Shown: piece by piece, positions 42,224-50,542 of the stretch
Layout: each line of letters begins with the position of its first letter
Numbering within the stretch: the stretch's first letter is position 1
NCBI GenBank assembly: GCA_963795665.1
Contig: CAWCIP010000014.1
Coordinates: 248,001-312,000, forward strand
Direction of reading: 5' to 3'
Source of the DNA: DASUPK01 sp963795665
Lineage (GTDB): Bacteria > Actinomycetota > Thermoleophilia > Solirubrobacterales > 70-9
Length of the DNA: 64,000 bases
Made by a program: the position numbers and the translations under genes
The notes under the pieces: model-generated
What the model was told of the DNA's origin: nothing
Seen by the model: only the letters and a program-made list of their open reading frames with translations
The model's database searches: none

Positions 42224-43305
42224 CACGCGGCCCTGAGGGCGGGGACCGTGGCGAGAGCGCCATCGCTCACCTCGATGCGAAGGGCGCTCTCCGATGGCAC
42301 ATGCGCCGTCTCGGTCGCGCTGATCACCGACTGGCCATCGCCCTCCAAGAGTGAGACCAGGAGCTTGCGATGCGCGGCGTCGAGCTCGCTCATCACGTCG
42401 TCGAGGAGCATCAGGGGAGCGGCCCTGTCCGCGTCGAGCAGGGACTGGCGCTCGGCAAAGAGCAGGGCCAGGAGAGCGAGGCGCTGCTGGCCCTGTGAGG
42501 CGAAGCGCCGCAGGGGGCGGCCCGCAAGGCGGATCTCGACCTCGTCCAGCTGGGGGCCGTAGGAGGTATAGGCACGGCCGAGATCCTGATCCCGCCGCCG
42601 GGCGAGCTCGGCCGCGAGCTCCTCGCCGCCCTCGGCGGCCCGCGGGCGATAGGAGATCTCGGCCGCCGGCAGGCCGAGCTTGTCCGCCAGCTCCACAAAC
42701 GGGGAGGTCAGGGACTCGACCGCCTCCGCTCGCGCTTCGATCAGCGGCGCGGCGTCGGCCGCAAGTCGCTCGTCCCAGGACGGCAGCGAGTCGGCGCTGC
42801 CGAGTCCGGCGCGAATACGGGCGACCAGGGCGTTCCGCTGGGCGAGCGTCCGGCCGAAGCGCCGGCGCAGGTCCGCACGCGCCGGCCAGATCGCGCCGCA
42901 GAGCCGGTCGAGGTGGGCGCGGCGATGTGCCGGGGCCCCCTTGACCAGTTGCAGCCGATCAGGGTGGAAGACGCTCACCAGGGGTCGCTCGCCCTGATCG
43001 CCGGCGAGGGCCCTGCCCGAGAGCAGGTGCCGGCGCTCTCCAGAGCGATCGAGTGCCGCAAGCAGCGACCCGCCCGCCGCCAGCTCGAGCTCCACCCGGG
43101 CTCCCTCCTCGCCGTAGCGGATCAGGTCGCGATCGTTCCCGGTCCGGAACGAGCGGGCCGTCAGGCCGAAGTAGATCGCCTCGAGCAGGTTCGTCTTGCC
43201 GGCGCCGTTGGGCCCGTGGACCACCACGACGCTCGCGCCGATCTCGGTTCGCGTATCTACGAGGTTGCGGAACGCGCGGCACTCGACTGCGCCGAGGACC
43301 GGCAT
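42223..43305 (-). CDS. recF: DNA replication and repair protein RecF
   Basis: 360 residues, SMC-like ABC ATPase. Walker A is VVVHGPNGAGKTNLLEAIYF (about 28-47), the R-S-F-R block is LTARSFRTGNDRDLIRYG, the signature-like motif FASQGQQRLALLALLFAE, and Walker B APLMLLDDVMSELD. It loads RecA with RecO/RecR at gaps and stalled forks. It lies between dnaN and dciA as usual. A stem-loop repeat copy sits directly upstream of its ATG. Confidence 0.95.
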   Translation of the reverse strand: MPVLGAVECRAFRNLVDTRTEIGASVVVVHGPNGAGKTNLLEAIYFGLTARSFRTGNDRDLIRYGEEGARVELELAAGGSLLAALDRSGERRHLLSGRALAGDQGERPLVSVFHPDRLQLVKGAPAHRRAHLDRLCGAIWPARADLRRRFGRTLAQRNALVARIRAGLGSADSLPSWDERLAADAAPLIEARAEAVESLTSPFVELADKLGLPAAEISYRPRAAEGGEELAAELARRRDQDLGRAYTSYGPQLDEVEIRLAGRPLRRFASQGQQRLALLALLFAERQSLLDADRAAPLMLLDDVMSELDAAHRKLLVSLLEGDGQSVISATETAHVPSESALRIEVSDGALATVPALRAA

Positions 43306-43345
43306 TGATCGGGTGGCTCCTCCGCTCCGCGTCCGGGCCCCCTCT
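43306..43345 (-). repeat. Stem-loop repeat family, copy 3 (diverged)
   Basis: The minus strand reads GCGAGAGGGGGCCCGG, then ACGCGGAGCGGAGGAGC, then CACCCGATCAATG, the last ATG being the recF start. The order of blocks matches copy 1, and the purine-rich spacer is nearly the same as in copy 4. Pairing of the arms is weak here. Confidence 0.5.
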
Positions 43346-43347
43346 CG

Positions 43348-44451
43348 CTAAACGTTCAGGCGGATGGGCATCACCAGGTAGCTGAAGTCGTCCTCCGCTG
43401 ACGGCTCGATCAGACCCGGCCGGAGGGGTGAGATCAGCTTCAGCACCACCTCGTCGGAGTCGATGCTCTCCAGCCCGTCCCGCACGAACTCCGGGTTGAA
43501 GCCGATCTCGAGCAGCTCCCCTGAGTAGGGCGCGGGCAGGGCCTCGCGTGCATCCCCCAGGTCCGGCGTCTCGGCGGAGACCACCAGCTCCCCGTCCGAG
43601 AACGAGAGGCGCAGGGCCGCGTTGCGCTGGGCGAGCTGCGACACCCGCCTGGTGACCTCGAGGAGATCCGCCCTCGGCAGCTTCACCTCGTGCTCGTAGG
43701 ACTCGGGCAGCAGCTGGGAATGGTTCGGGAACTGACCATCTATCAACCTCGAGCTCAAAGAGGTCGGACCGACCTTGAAGATCGCCTGATTGCGGGTGAG
43801 CCAGACGCTCAGCGAGTCCTCGCCCCCGGCCTCGATCAGCCTGGCGAGCTCGCGCAGCGCGCGGGCGGGGACGTTCGCCTCGAGCCGCTCCGGCACCGAG
43901 GACTCGAGCTTCGTCTTCTTGACGGCGAGACGGTACGAATCGGTGGCGACCATCGTCATCTCATCGCCCTCGACGGTGACCAGCACTCCCGTCAGGACCG
44001 GACGCGCCTCATCCCGCGAGGCCGCGCGGGCGACGCGGTTGATCGTGTCTCGGAGGGGGGCAGCCGGAAGCTCGACCGGCTCGCCCTCCGTCTCCGGGAA
44101 CCGGGGGAAGTCGTCCGCGGGGAGCGTGCGCAGGTGGAAGCGGGAGGAGCCGGCGCTGAGCTCGATGTCCCGCTCCGCCTCGCGCAGCGCCAGGCTGACG
44201 GGTCCGTCGGGGAGGGAGCGGGCGACCTCGACCAGGAGCCGGCCGGGGAGCACGACCGAGCCGGCGCCGTCGATCTCGCCGTCGAGACCGACCTCCAGTC
44301 CCAGCTCCATGTCGGTCGCGCGTAGCCGGGCTTCCCCGTTGGTGGTGATCAGGATGCCGGAGAGCGCCTGCAGCGCGGCGCGGGCCGACACTGCGCGGGA
44401 GACGACGAGCAGCGCATCGAGAAGCGATTGCCTTGTGGTGTTGATCTTCAT
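43348..44451 (-). CDS. dnaN: DNA polymerase III beta sliding clamp
   Basis: 367 residues from the ATG at 44451 (MKINTTRQSLLDALLVVSRA), the standard clamp start. The reading frame stays open upstream to 44538, but that stretch holds the DnaA-box-like repeats. Three clamp domains are visible: ALSGILITTNGEARLRATDMEL, LRDTINRVARAASRDEARPVLTGVL with VATDSYRLAVKK, and the C-terminal SYLVMPIRLNV typical of the partner-binding end. It tethers DNA polymerase III to DNA. The 83-bp gap to dnaA is a candidate origin segment. Confidence 0.96.
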   Translation of the reverse strand: MKINTTRQSLLDALLVVSRAVSARAALQALSGILITTNGEARLRATDMELGLEVGLDGEIDGAGSVVLPGRLLVEVARSLPDGPVSLALREAERDIELSAGSSRFHLRTLPADDFPRFPETEGEPVELPAAPLRDTINRVARAASRDEARPVLTGVLVTVEGDEMTMVATDSYRLAVKKTKLESSVPERLEANVPARALRELARLIEAGGEDSLSVWLTRNQAIFKVGPTSLSSRLIDGQFPNHSQLLPESYEHEVKLPRADLLEVTRRVSQLAQRNAALRLSFSDGELVVSAETPDLGDAREALPAPYSGELLEIGFNPEFVRDGLESIDSDEVVLKLISPLRPGLIEPSAEDDFSYLVMPIRLNV

Positions 44452-44490
44452 GGCCTGTTGGTCTTCGGCATTCCTAGGAGTAGTAAGGGT

Positions 44491-44517
44491 TGTGGATGGC
44501 GTGGATATGTGGACAGC
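44491..44517 (-). other. Three adjacent DnaA-box-like 9-mers between dnaA and dnaN
   Basis: TGTGGATGG (44491-44499), CGTGGATAT (44500-44508) and TGTGGACAG (44509-44517) lie head to tail with no spacing. Each matches 7 of 9 bases of TGTGGATAA, the complement of the consensus TTATCCACA box. The location in the dnaA-dnaN gap fits oriC or dnaN autoregulation. Confidence 0.5.
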
Positions 44518-44534
44518 CTCCTCTGACGATTCTG

Positions 44535-45992
44535 TCAATCCGTTCGGTCACGATCCATCATTCCCTCGGATTGGAGCTCCGCAGTGAGCTCCTCGACGGC
44601 GCGGGAGATGCTGGCGTCCGCCAATGCAGCGCGTTCGACCTTACGTATGGCGTGCATGACGGTGGTGTGATCGCGGCGGTTGAAGGCCTCGGCGATGGCC
44701 GGGAGGGAGAGGTCGGTGAGCTCGCGGGTCAGGTACATGGCGAGCTGGCGGGCCCTGGCGACGGGGGCGGTCCGTGTGGGGGAGAGGATCACCTCGACGC
44801 TGAGTCCGAGCCGGGCGGCGACGGCCTCCTGGATCTGACGGGCGTCGGGGCGGGGGGAGGGGTGCGGGACGATTTCCCCAGCCGGCAGGGCCCGGTCGAT
44901 CGAGTCGGCGGTGACGGCCGACGCGGTCAGGGAGGAGAGGGCGACGACGCGGGTGAGCGCCCCCTTCAGCACGCGGAGGTTCGAGGCGGTCTTGGAGGCC
45001 AGGGCCCGCAGTGCGTCGGGAGGGAGCTGCTCCGTCTGCTCACGCGCGAGGTTGCCGAGGAAGACGAGGCGGGTGGCGAGGTCGGGCGCCTCGACGGGGA
45101 CGGTCAGGCCCCATTCGAACCGGTCGCGTAGGCGCTCGGCGAGGGCTGAGAGCTCGGCCGGGACACGGTCGGCGGTGAGCACGAGCTGGGCGCCCCCTTC
45201 GTAGAGGGCGTTGAAGGTGTGGAAGAACTCGTCGGCGGTGCGGGCCTTGCCCTGGAGGAACTGGACGTCGTCGATCAGGAGCACGTCGGCTCTGCGGTAG
45301 CGCTCCTTGAAGCCGTCGATGCTGGAGCCGTGGAGCGAGGAGACGAACTCGTTGGTGAACGACTCGGCGGTGGTGTAGTGGACCGCGAGCTGAGGGCTGT
45401 GGCGATGTAGGTAGTTGGCGATCGCGCCGAGCAGATGGGTCTTGCCGAGGCCCGGGGGGCCGTGCAGGAAGAGCGGGTTGTAGGCCTCTCCCGGGGCCTC
45501 CGCGACGGCGAGCGCCGCGGCGTGGGCCAGCTGGTTTCCGGGGCCGATCACGAAGCGCTCGAAGGTGTAGTCCGGGTTGAGGGCGACCTGCGAGGCGGCC
45601 TCCTCGGAGGCGGGGGAGGCTGCGGGGCCGTCGTCGGCGCCGACCAGCTCGATCTCCCGGATCTCGTCCACCGCTCGGTGGGCCGCCGCGCGCAGCAGCT
45701 CCATGTAGCGGCGGCCGACCCAGCGGATCACCCGGCGGGGCCCGGTCAGATAGAGCGTGGCGCCGCGGCGCGAGACCGGGGAGAGGGGGGAGAACCAGAG
45801 GCGGTAGGTGTCCTCGTGCACTGAGGCCGCCAGCTCTCGCTGAATCTCGTGCCAGGGACCGCCGAGGTCCTGGCCAGCGTCGCGAACCTGCCCCGGAACC
45901 TGGTCCTCCTCTCTCGTCGTGTTGTCATGCGAGGGTGCTCCGAAAGGAGCAACCCGTTCAGTGAGGGAGCGGCGATCATAGGCTCGGCCCAC
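44535..45992 (-). CDS. dnaA: Chromosomal replication initiator DnaA (start uncertain)
   Basis: Up to 485 residues. Domain I begins PWHEIQRELAASVHEDTYRLWF (about 46-67), domain III has Walker A FLHGPPGLGKTHLLGA (about 175), Walker B DVLLIDDVQFLQGK and sensor motifs, and domain IV ends RRDHTTVMHAIRKVE, the DnaA-box recognition helix. It opens oriC and loads the helicase. The GTG at 45992 is the only canonical in-frame start before domain I, but it has no Shine-Dalgarno and would encode a stem-loop repeat copy (residues around 12-22). A good GAGGAGG lies five bases before a GTT codon that gives PGQVRDAGQDLGG, so the real start may be there. Confidence 0.95.
   Translation of the reverse strand: MGRAYDRRSLTERVAPFGAPSHDNTTREEDQVPGQVRDAGQDLGGPWHEIQRELAASVHEDTYRLWFSPLSPVSRRGATLYLTGPRRVIRWVGRRYMELLRAAAHRAVDEIREIELVGADDGPAASPASEEAASQVALNPDYTFERFVIGPGNQLAHAAALAVAEAPGEAYNPLFLHGPPGLGKTHLLGAIANYLHRHSPQLAVHYTTAESFTNEFVSSLHGSSIDGFKERYRRADVLLIDDVQFLQGKARTADEFFHTFNALYEGGAQLVLTADRVPAELSALAERLRDRFEWGLTVPVEAPDLATRLVFLGNLAREQTEQLPPDALRALASKTASNLRVLKGALTRVVALSSLTASAVTADSIDRALPAGEIVPHPSPRPDARQIQEAVAARLGLSVEVILSPTRTAPVARARQLAMYLTRELTDLSLPAIAEAFNRRDHTTVMHAIRKVERAALADASISRAVEELTAELQSEGMMDRDRTD
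45928..45960 (+). repeat. Stem-loop repeat family, copy 2
   Basis: GCGAGGGTGCTCC, a 4-base GAAA-type loop, then GGAGCAACCCGTTCAGTG. The arms (45933-45941 and 45946-45955) are identical to copy 1, and only the spacer is shortened. It overlaps the 5' end of the dnaA reading frame. Confidence 0.7.
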
Positions 45993-46075
45993 GGGTCTCG
46001 ATAGGGGTCGCCGGGCGAGCGCCGCGCAAAACGCGGCGAAAACCGAGAAGGAGATTTCCGGCTTGGGTCACGCCC

Positions 46076-46081
46076 TATACT
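46076..46081 (+). promoter_or_regulatory. -10-like TATACT ahead of rpmH
   Basis: TATACT lies 34 bases before the rpmH ATG in the 123-bp dnaA-rpmH spacer. That spacer also holds a small hairpin (46021-46037, GCCGCG loop CGCGGC) followed by A-rich sequence. No DnaA box was seen in it. Confidence 0.42.
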
Positions 46082-46115
46082 GCCGTGCCCCTCGCCCCTC
46101 CGTGGGGCCCTCCTG

Positions 46116-46250
46116 ATGAAGCGGACCTATCAGCCGAAGAAGCGCAAGCGAGCCCGGACCCACGGGTTCCGAGCCCGGAGCGGATCGCGCTCCGGTCGCG
46201 CGATCCTGCGGCGCCGGCGTCAGAAGGGCCGCAAGCGGCTCACGCCGTAG
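46116..46250 (+). CDS. rpmH: 50S ribosomal protein L34
   Basis: 44 residues, very basic: MKRTYQPKKRKRARTHGFRA at the N-terminus and GRKRLTP at the end, the invariant L34 pattern. It is a component of the large ribosomal subunit. It is followed 3 bases later by rnpA, the universal rpmH-rnpA pair, and is the first rightward gene from the origin. Confidence 0.96.
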   Translation: MKRTYQPKKRKRARTHGFRARSGSRSGRAILRRRRQKGRKRLTP

Positions 46251-46253
46251 ACG

Positions 46254-46640
46254 TTGGCGTCCAAGGGCCGTCCGGATGCTCGTCGGCGCCGTCTCTCCCG
46301 GAGCGGCGACTTCGACCGTGTCTATCGTGAAGGGAACTCGCGCGGGAACCGCTTTCTCGTCCTCTACTCCTTCGCCCGTCGCGACGATGACCGCAGCGAT
46401 GGCGCCCGGCTCGGCCTCTCCGTCGGCCGCAAGATCGGCAAGGCAGTGACCCGGAACCGGGTGAAGCGCGCCGTGCGGGAGGCGTTTTGGGAGCTCTCCG
46501 AGGGTCTTGAGGCCGAGCACGACTACGTGATCGTGGCCCGCCCCGGTGTGGAGGGGTTGCTCGAGCGCGATGGGCAGCAGGGCATTCAATCGTCCCTCGC
46601 CGAGCTCGTCGGGGACTCCGACGAGGAGCGTTTGTCGTGA
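46254..46640 (+). CDS. rnpA: Ribonuclease P protein component
   Basis: 128 residues from the TTG at 46254. RnpA features: RLSRSGDFDRVYREGNSRGN, GLSVGRKIGKAVTRNRVKRAVREAF with the R-N-x-x-K-R-x-x-R RNA-binding motif, and DYVIVARPGV. It assists the RNase P RNA in maturing tRNA 5' ends. The stop overlaps the GTG of yidD. Confidence 0.95.
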   Translation: MASKGRPDARRRRLSRSGDFDRVYREGNSRGNRFLVLYSFARRDDDRSDGARLGLSVGRKIGKAVTRNRVKRAVREAFWELSEGLEAEHDYVIVARPGVEGLLERDGQQGIQSSLAELVGDSDEERLS

Positions 46641-46942
46641 AACGGTTGCTCTCCGCGATCCTGATTGCGCCGATCCGCCTCTACCAGCGCTTCATCTCCC
46701 CGGCATTCGCGCCGCGCTGCCGCTACTACCCGACCTGCTCGAGCTACGCCGTGCAGGCGATTCGCGAGCTCGGCCCGGTCCGCGGCTCGATCCTGGCCGG
46801 CTGGCGCCTGCTCCGCTGTAACCCGTTCAGCCATGGAGGCGTCGACGAGCTCTCGGACCGCCGCCTCTTCCGCGACACCCCGACGAAACACCGTCGCCGG
46901 ATAGACGCGGCCGGGTCGTCCGGCGGCGCCGATCTGACGTAG
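46637..46942 (+). CDS. yidD: Membrane protein insertion efficiency factor YidD
   Basis: 101 residues. The family core is IRLYQRFISPAFAPRCRYYP followed by TCSSYAVQAIRELG and LLRCNPFSHGGVD, with three conserved Cys. A short amphipathic region links it to the inner membrane surface, where it aids YidC-dependent insertion. GTG start at 46637, overlapping rnpA by 4 bases. The C-terminus extends about 20 residues past the core. Confidence 0.94.
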   Translation: MKRLLSAILIAPIRLYQRFISPAFAPRCRYYPTCSSYAVQAIRELGPVRGSILAGWRLLRCNPFSHGGVDELSDRRLFRDTPTKHRRRIDAAGSSGGADLT

Positions 46943-46954
46943 AACTCCACGCCA

Positions 46955-47695
46955 ATGTTCCCCGAAGCCCACATCCTGCAGCCGCTGATCAATGTTTTCA
47001 ACGACGTCCTCAAGTGGCTGCACAACGACGTCGGCGTCGCATGGGGCCTGGGGATCGTGCTGATCACCTGGCTCTCCCGGATCGTCGTGTTGCCCTTCAC
47101 GCTGAAATCGATGCACGGAATGCGTGAGATGCAGGCCCTGCAGCCGCATCTGAAGGAGCTCCAGGAGAAGTACAAGGACGACCGGCAGCGCATGCAGCGC
47201 GAGCAGATGGCTCTGTTCCAGGAGCACGGCGTCAACCCCCTCTCCGCCTGCCTCCCGCTCCTCTTCCAGTTCCCGGTCTTCATCGCACTCTACGCCCTGC
47301 TGCGCAGCAGCGAGTTCAAGGACGAGGTCGGGAACACGGGATGGCTCTTCGTCTCCGACCTGACCACGCACCCGACGGGAGCGGAAGCCGCTGTGCTGAT
47401 CGTGCTCTCGGTGCTCTCCACCTTCGCCCTGCTCTTCTTCAACCCGTCGCCGACCACCGGCGGCGCCTCCCAGCGCTACCTGATGGCCGGGGCCTTCTCG
47501 CTGGTCACGGTCTTCCTGATCCCGAACGCCCCGGCCGGCATCGCTGTCTACTTCATCGCCAGCGGGGTCTGGCAGATGATGCAGCAGGGTGTGATCAGGA
47601 TCGTCTGGCCGCTGCCGCCCGTCCCGACGCCCGAGGAGGTGCGGGCCACCAGACCCCCGCCTCCACCTCCGCGCAAGCGGAAACGGCGTAAGTAG
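46955..47695 (+). CDS. yidC: Membrane protein insertase YidC/Oxa1
   Basis: 246 residues, the short Gram-positive form without the large periplasmic domain. Five hydrophobic segments are visible: near VAWGLGIVLITWLSRIVV, ACLPLLFQFPVFIALYALLR, AAVLIVLSVLSTFALLFF, LMAGAFSLVTVFLIP and GIAVYFIASGVWQMMQQ. The cytoplasmic hairpin MREMQALQPHLKELQEKYK is typical. The basic, proline-rich tail (PPPPPPRKRKRRK) probably contacts ribosomes. It inserts membrane proteins alone or with SecYEG. No lipobox is seen at the N-terminus. Confidence 0.95.
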   Translation: MFPEAHILQPLINVFNDVLKWLHNDVGVAWGLGIVLITWLSRIVVLPFTLKSMHGMREMQALQPHLKELQEKYKDDRQRMQREQMALFQEHGVNPLSACLPLLFQFPVFIALYALLRSSEFKDEVGNTGWLFVSDLTTHPTGAEAAVLIVLSVLSTFALLFFNPSPTTGGASQRYLMAGAFSLVTVFLIPNAPAGIAVYFIASGVWQMMQQGVIRIVWPLPPVPTPEEVRATRPPPPPPRKRKRRK

Positions 47696-47706
47696 TTACT
47701 CGCGCC

Positions 47707-47712
47707 TAGACT
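47707..47712 (+). promoter_or_regulatory. -10-like TAGACT ahead of jag
   Basis: TAGACT ends 6 bases before the GTG at 47719 in a 23-bp gap, so transcription could start on the start codon. Confidence 0.42.
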
Positions 47713-47718
47713 CCCAGC

Positions 47719-48216
47719 GTGGCCGAAGGAGGAGTTGAGTCGCAGCCGACCGTGCTGCCGGAGGAGCCGGCCGAACGCGTGCGCGTGGTCCTCGAGCGGA
47801 TCCTCGAGGAGCTTGGGATGGAGGCGTCCGTCGCCGTCGAGGAGGCCGAGGAGGAGATCCATGCCGACATCGAGGGCGAGGACGTCGGGCTTCTGATCGG
47901 CCGGCACGGCCAGACTATCGACGCGATCCAGCTGATCTGCTACCAGGCCGCCTTCCGGGGGCGCCAGGACCGGAAGCGCGTCTCGGTCGACGCGGCGGGG
48001 TACCGCCGCCGCCAGGGAGAGTCGCTGCGCCGTCGCGCGGATCTGGCCGCCGAGGACGCGATCCGCCACGGCCAGGCCGTGGAGATGGACCCGATGGGCT
48101 CGAACGACCGGCGAGTCGTCCACGAGCACCTCCGCGAGCGCCCGGAGATCGAGACCTACAGCGAGGGCGACGAGCCCAACCGCTGCGTGGTCGTCGCGCC
48201 CCTCGTCTCCGATTGA
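47719..48216 (+). CDS. jag: RNA-binding protein Jag/KhpB (KH + R3H)
   Basis: 165 residues. After a short acidic start, the KH domain (about 45-95) has EDVGLLIGRHGQTIDAIQLI (the G-x-x-G-type loop R-H-G-Q) and the R3H domain (about 100-160) has MDPMGSNDRRVVHEHLRE and a late NRCVVVAPL. The N-terminal Jag domain found in Firmicutes is missing, as is usual in Actinobacteria. It binds RNA and is linked to cell-wall and division control. It overlaps rsmG by 4 bases. Confidence 0.94.
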   Translation: MAEGGVESQPTVLPEEPAERVRVVLERILEELGMEASVAVEEAEEEIHADIEGEDVGLLIGRHGQTIDAIQLICYQAAFRGRQDRKRVSVDAAGYRRRQGESLRRRADLAAEDAIRHGQAVEMDPMGSNDRRVVHEHLRERPEIETYSEGDEPNRCVVVAPLVSD

Positions 48217-48890
48217 GCGCCGTCCCGGCCGCGGCCGAGCCCGCCCTGGAGGCGCTGCTGGAGATGCTGGCGGAGCCGCGGGCGCCCGTGTCCGCCTCGA
48301 GTGTGCGACGGGCCCGTCAGGTCCACATCGCCGACTCGCTCAGCGGCCTGGAGCTCGAGCCGCTGCTCTCGGCCGCCCGGGTCGCCGACCTCGGCAGCGG
48401 CGCCGGCCTCCCTGGGTTGGTTCTGGCCGCATGCCTCCCGGACTCCCGCTTCGACCTGATCGAGTCCGTCTCCCGGAAGTGTGAGTTCCTCGACCGGGCG
48501 ATCGAGCGGATGGGCCTCGCCAATGCGGCCGTCGTCCGCGAGCGCTCGGAGGCCTGGGCCGGCGGCGAGGGGCGGGAGGCCTATGACGCCGTCACCGCCC
48601 GGGCGGTCGGAGGGCTCCCCACCCTGGCGGAGCTCGCCTCGCCCCTGCTCAGGGAAGGCGGCGTGCTCGCGGCGTGGAAGGGGGCGCGATCCGATCAGGA
48701 GGAGGCGGCGCTGGCTCGCGCGGAGGATCGCCTCGCCATGACGCCGGTCGAGGTGCGCCCGGTGGAGCCCTATCCGGGCAGCCGCGACAGACACATCCAC
48801 CTCCTCCGCAAGAATGGACCGACTCCGAACGGATTGCCGCGCCGGCCCGGGATGGCGGCGAAGCGGCCGTTCGGCTCCGAACAGCACTAA
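48213..48890 (+). CDS. rsmG: 16S rRNA (guanine-527-N7)-methyltransferase RsmG
   Basis: 225 residues from the TTG at 48213. SAM-binding motif VADLGSGAGLPGLVLA (about 53-68), RARQVHIADSLSGL upstream, FDLIESVSRKCEFLDRAIER, DAVTARAVGGLPTLAEL and GGVLAAWKG, all in GidB order. It methylates G527 of 16S rRNA; loss gives low-level streptomycin resistance in other bacteria. The C-terminus has a 20-residue hydrophilic tail. It precedes parA as in most origin regions. Confidence 0.95.
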   Translation: MSAVPAAAEPALEALLEMLAEPRAPVSASSVRRARQVHIADSLSGLELEPLLSAARVADLGSGAGLPGLVLAACLPDSRFDLIESVSRKCEFLDRAIERMGLANAAVVRERSEAWAGGEGREAYDAVTARAVGGLPTLAELASPLLREGGVLAAWKGARSDQEEAALARAEDRLAMTPVEVRPVEPYPGSRDRHIHLLRKNGPTPNGLPRRPGMAAKRPFGSEQH

Positions 48891-48910
48891 CCCGAACGAT
48901 TCGAATCCGA

Positions 48911-49681
48911 ATGGGAACCGTCTACGCGATCGCAAACCAGAAGGGCGGCGTCGGCAAGACGACCACGGCGGTCAACATGGGCGCCTGCGTGGCAAACGAC
49001 GGACAGCAGACGCTGATCGTCGACCTCGACGCTCAGTGCAACGCCACGGTTGCGCTTGGTCTTCCCAAGGACTCCTCGCCGTCGTCGTATGACTGCCTCA
49101 CCGGCGATGTCTCCGTCGCCGAGGCGGCTCGTCCCGCCGGCCCGGACAACCTGTGGGTGGTCCCGGCGCACGTGGACCTGGCGGGAGCGGCGGTGGAGCT
49201 GCCGCGCTTCGACGGCTACGAGACCCGGCTCCGTGACGGGCTCGGACCGGTCCGCTCGCGATTCGCCTACACGCTGCTCGACTGCCCGCCGTCGCTCGGC
49301 CCGGTCGCGGTCAACGCCCTGGTCGCGGCCGACAAGGTGATCGTCCCGGTCCAGGCCGAGTATCTCGCCCTGGAGGGGCTGGTGCAGTTCCTCGACACCC
49401 TGAAGCTCGTCCGGCGCGACCTCAATCCCTCCCTCGAGATGGCCGGGGTCCTGATCACCATGCACGACGACCGCACCCGCCTCTCCAAGGACGTCGAGCG
49501 GGAGCTGCGCGAGCACCTGCCGGCCAGGGTCTTCAAGACCGTCGTGCCACGGAGCGTCCGGGTCGCCGAGGCGCCGAGCTACGGGATTCCCGTCTCGGAG
49601 CACGACCCGAAGTCCTCGGGCTCGAAGGCGTATCGCGCGCTCGCCGACGAGGTCCTCGCACTCGGAGCGGTGGATGGCTGA
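48911..49681 (+). CDS. parA: Chromosome-partitioning ATPase ParA
   Basis: 256 residues from the ATG at 48911, MGTVYAIANQKGGVGKTTTA, with the deviant Walker A (K-G-G-V-G-K-T-T). The Walker A' VDLDAQCNATVALG, YTLLDCPPSLG (Walker B) and VPVQAEYLALEGL are as in Soj/ParA. It forms nucleoid-bound dimers that move ParB-parS complexes. The frame is open upstream into rsmG, but family length fixes the start. It overlaps parB by 8 bases. Confidence 0.95.
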   Translation: MGTVYAIANQKGGVGKTTTAVNMGACVANDGQQTLIVDLDAQCNATVALGLPKDSSPSSYDCLTGDVSVAEAARPAGPDNLWVVPAHVDLAGAAVELPRFDGYETRLRDGLGPVRSRFAYTLLDCPPSLGPVAVNALVAADKVIVPVQAEYLALEGLVQFLDTLKLVRRDLNPSLEMAGVLITMHDDRTRLSKDVERELREHLPARVFKTVVPRSVRVAEAPSYGIPVSEHDPKSSGSKAYRALADEVLALGAVDG

Positions 49682-50535
49682 CCGCAAGCGCGGGATGGGG
49701 AGGGGTCTGGCGGCGATCCTGCCGGAGAGCTCGGCGGGCGGCCCCGAGCTGCGCGAGCTCGAGGTCACCCAGATCGAGCCGAACCCCGACCAGCCGCGCA
49801 CGAAGTTCGACCCCGCCGCCCTCGATGCGCTGGCCGGGTCGATCGGCTCGGTTGGGCTGCTGCAGCCGCTGATCGTGCGCCCGATCGACGACGGGCGCTA
49901 CGAGCTGGTTGCCGGCGAGCGCCGCTGGCGAGCCGCCCAGAAGGCCGGGATCGACCGGGTCCCGGCCGTGATCCGCACCTCGCCGGAGGACGAGCGCCTC
50001 CAGGCGGCCCTGATCGAGAACATGGTCCGGGAGGACCTCAATCCCGGTCGAGGAGGCCCGAGCCTGCGCCTCCCTGGTCGACGACCTCGGGATCTCGAAG
50101 GAGGAGCTCGCCCGCCGCGTCGGCCGCAGCCGCGCGGCGATCTCCAACTTGATCCGCCTGCTTGACCTCCCCGACCCCGCGCTCTCCCTGCTCGAGCGCG
50201 GGGAGCTGACCGAGGGCCACGGCCGCGCGATCCTCCAGGTCTCGGACCAGGACCGGCGGGCCAGGCTCGCCAAGCAGGCCGCGGCCGAGGGCTGGTCCGT
50301 CCGCGACACCGAGCGCCGCGCGGGCTCCGGACCGGGCCGGAAGAAGGCCAGCGCCGGAGGACGCATCTCGACCGAGGAGCGAGCCGCGATGGCCGAGGCG
50401 GAGGACACGCTCGGGTCGGCCTTGGGGCAGGACGTCAAGGTCCGTCGGGCGGGCGACGGGGTCAAGGCCGAGCTCCGCTTCGACGACCTCTCGGAGCTGG
50501 AATCTCTCGCCAGGCGACTTCGCCGCCGTAGTTAG
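49674..50535 (+). pseudogene. parB: Chromosome-partitioning protein ParB, with a frameshift
   Basis: The first frame reads MADRKRGMGRGLAAILPESS, the CTPase domain (PNPDQPRTKFD, ELVAGERRWRAAQKAG) and LQAALIENMVREDLNP, then loses homology. The next base frame continues exactly with VEEARACASLVDDLGISKEE, the helix-turn-helix GRSRAAISNLIRLLDLP and the C-terminal dimer region to 50535. One extra G at 50046-50047 explains the break. The restored protein is about 287 residues, normal for ParB. As loss of ParB is usually harmful, a base-calling error or programmed frameshift should be considered before calling it dead. Confidence 0.9.
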
Positions 50536-50542
50536 TATTCAT

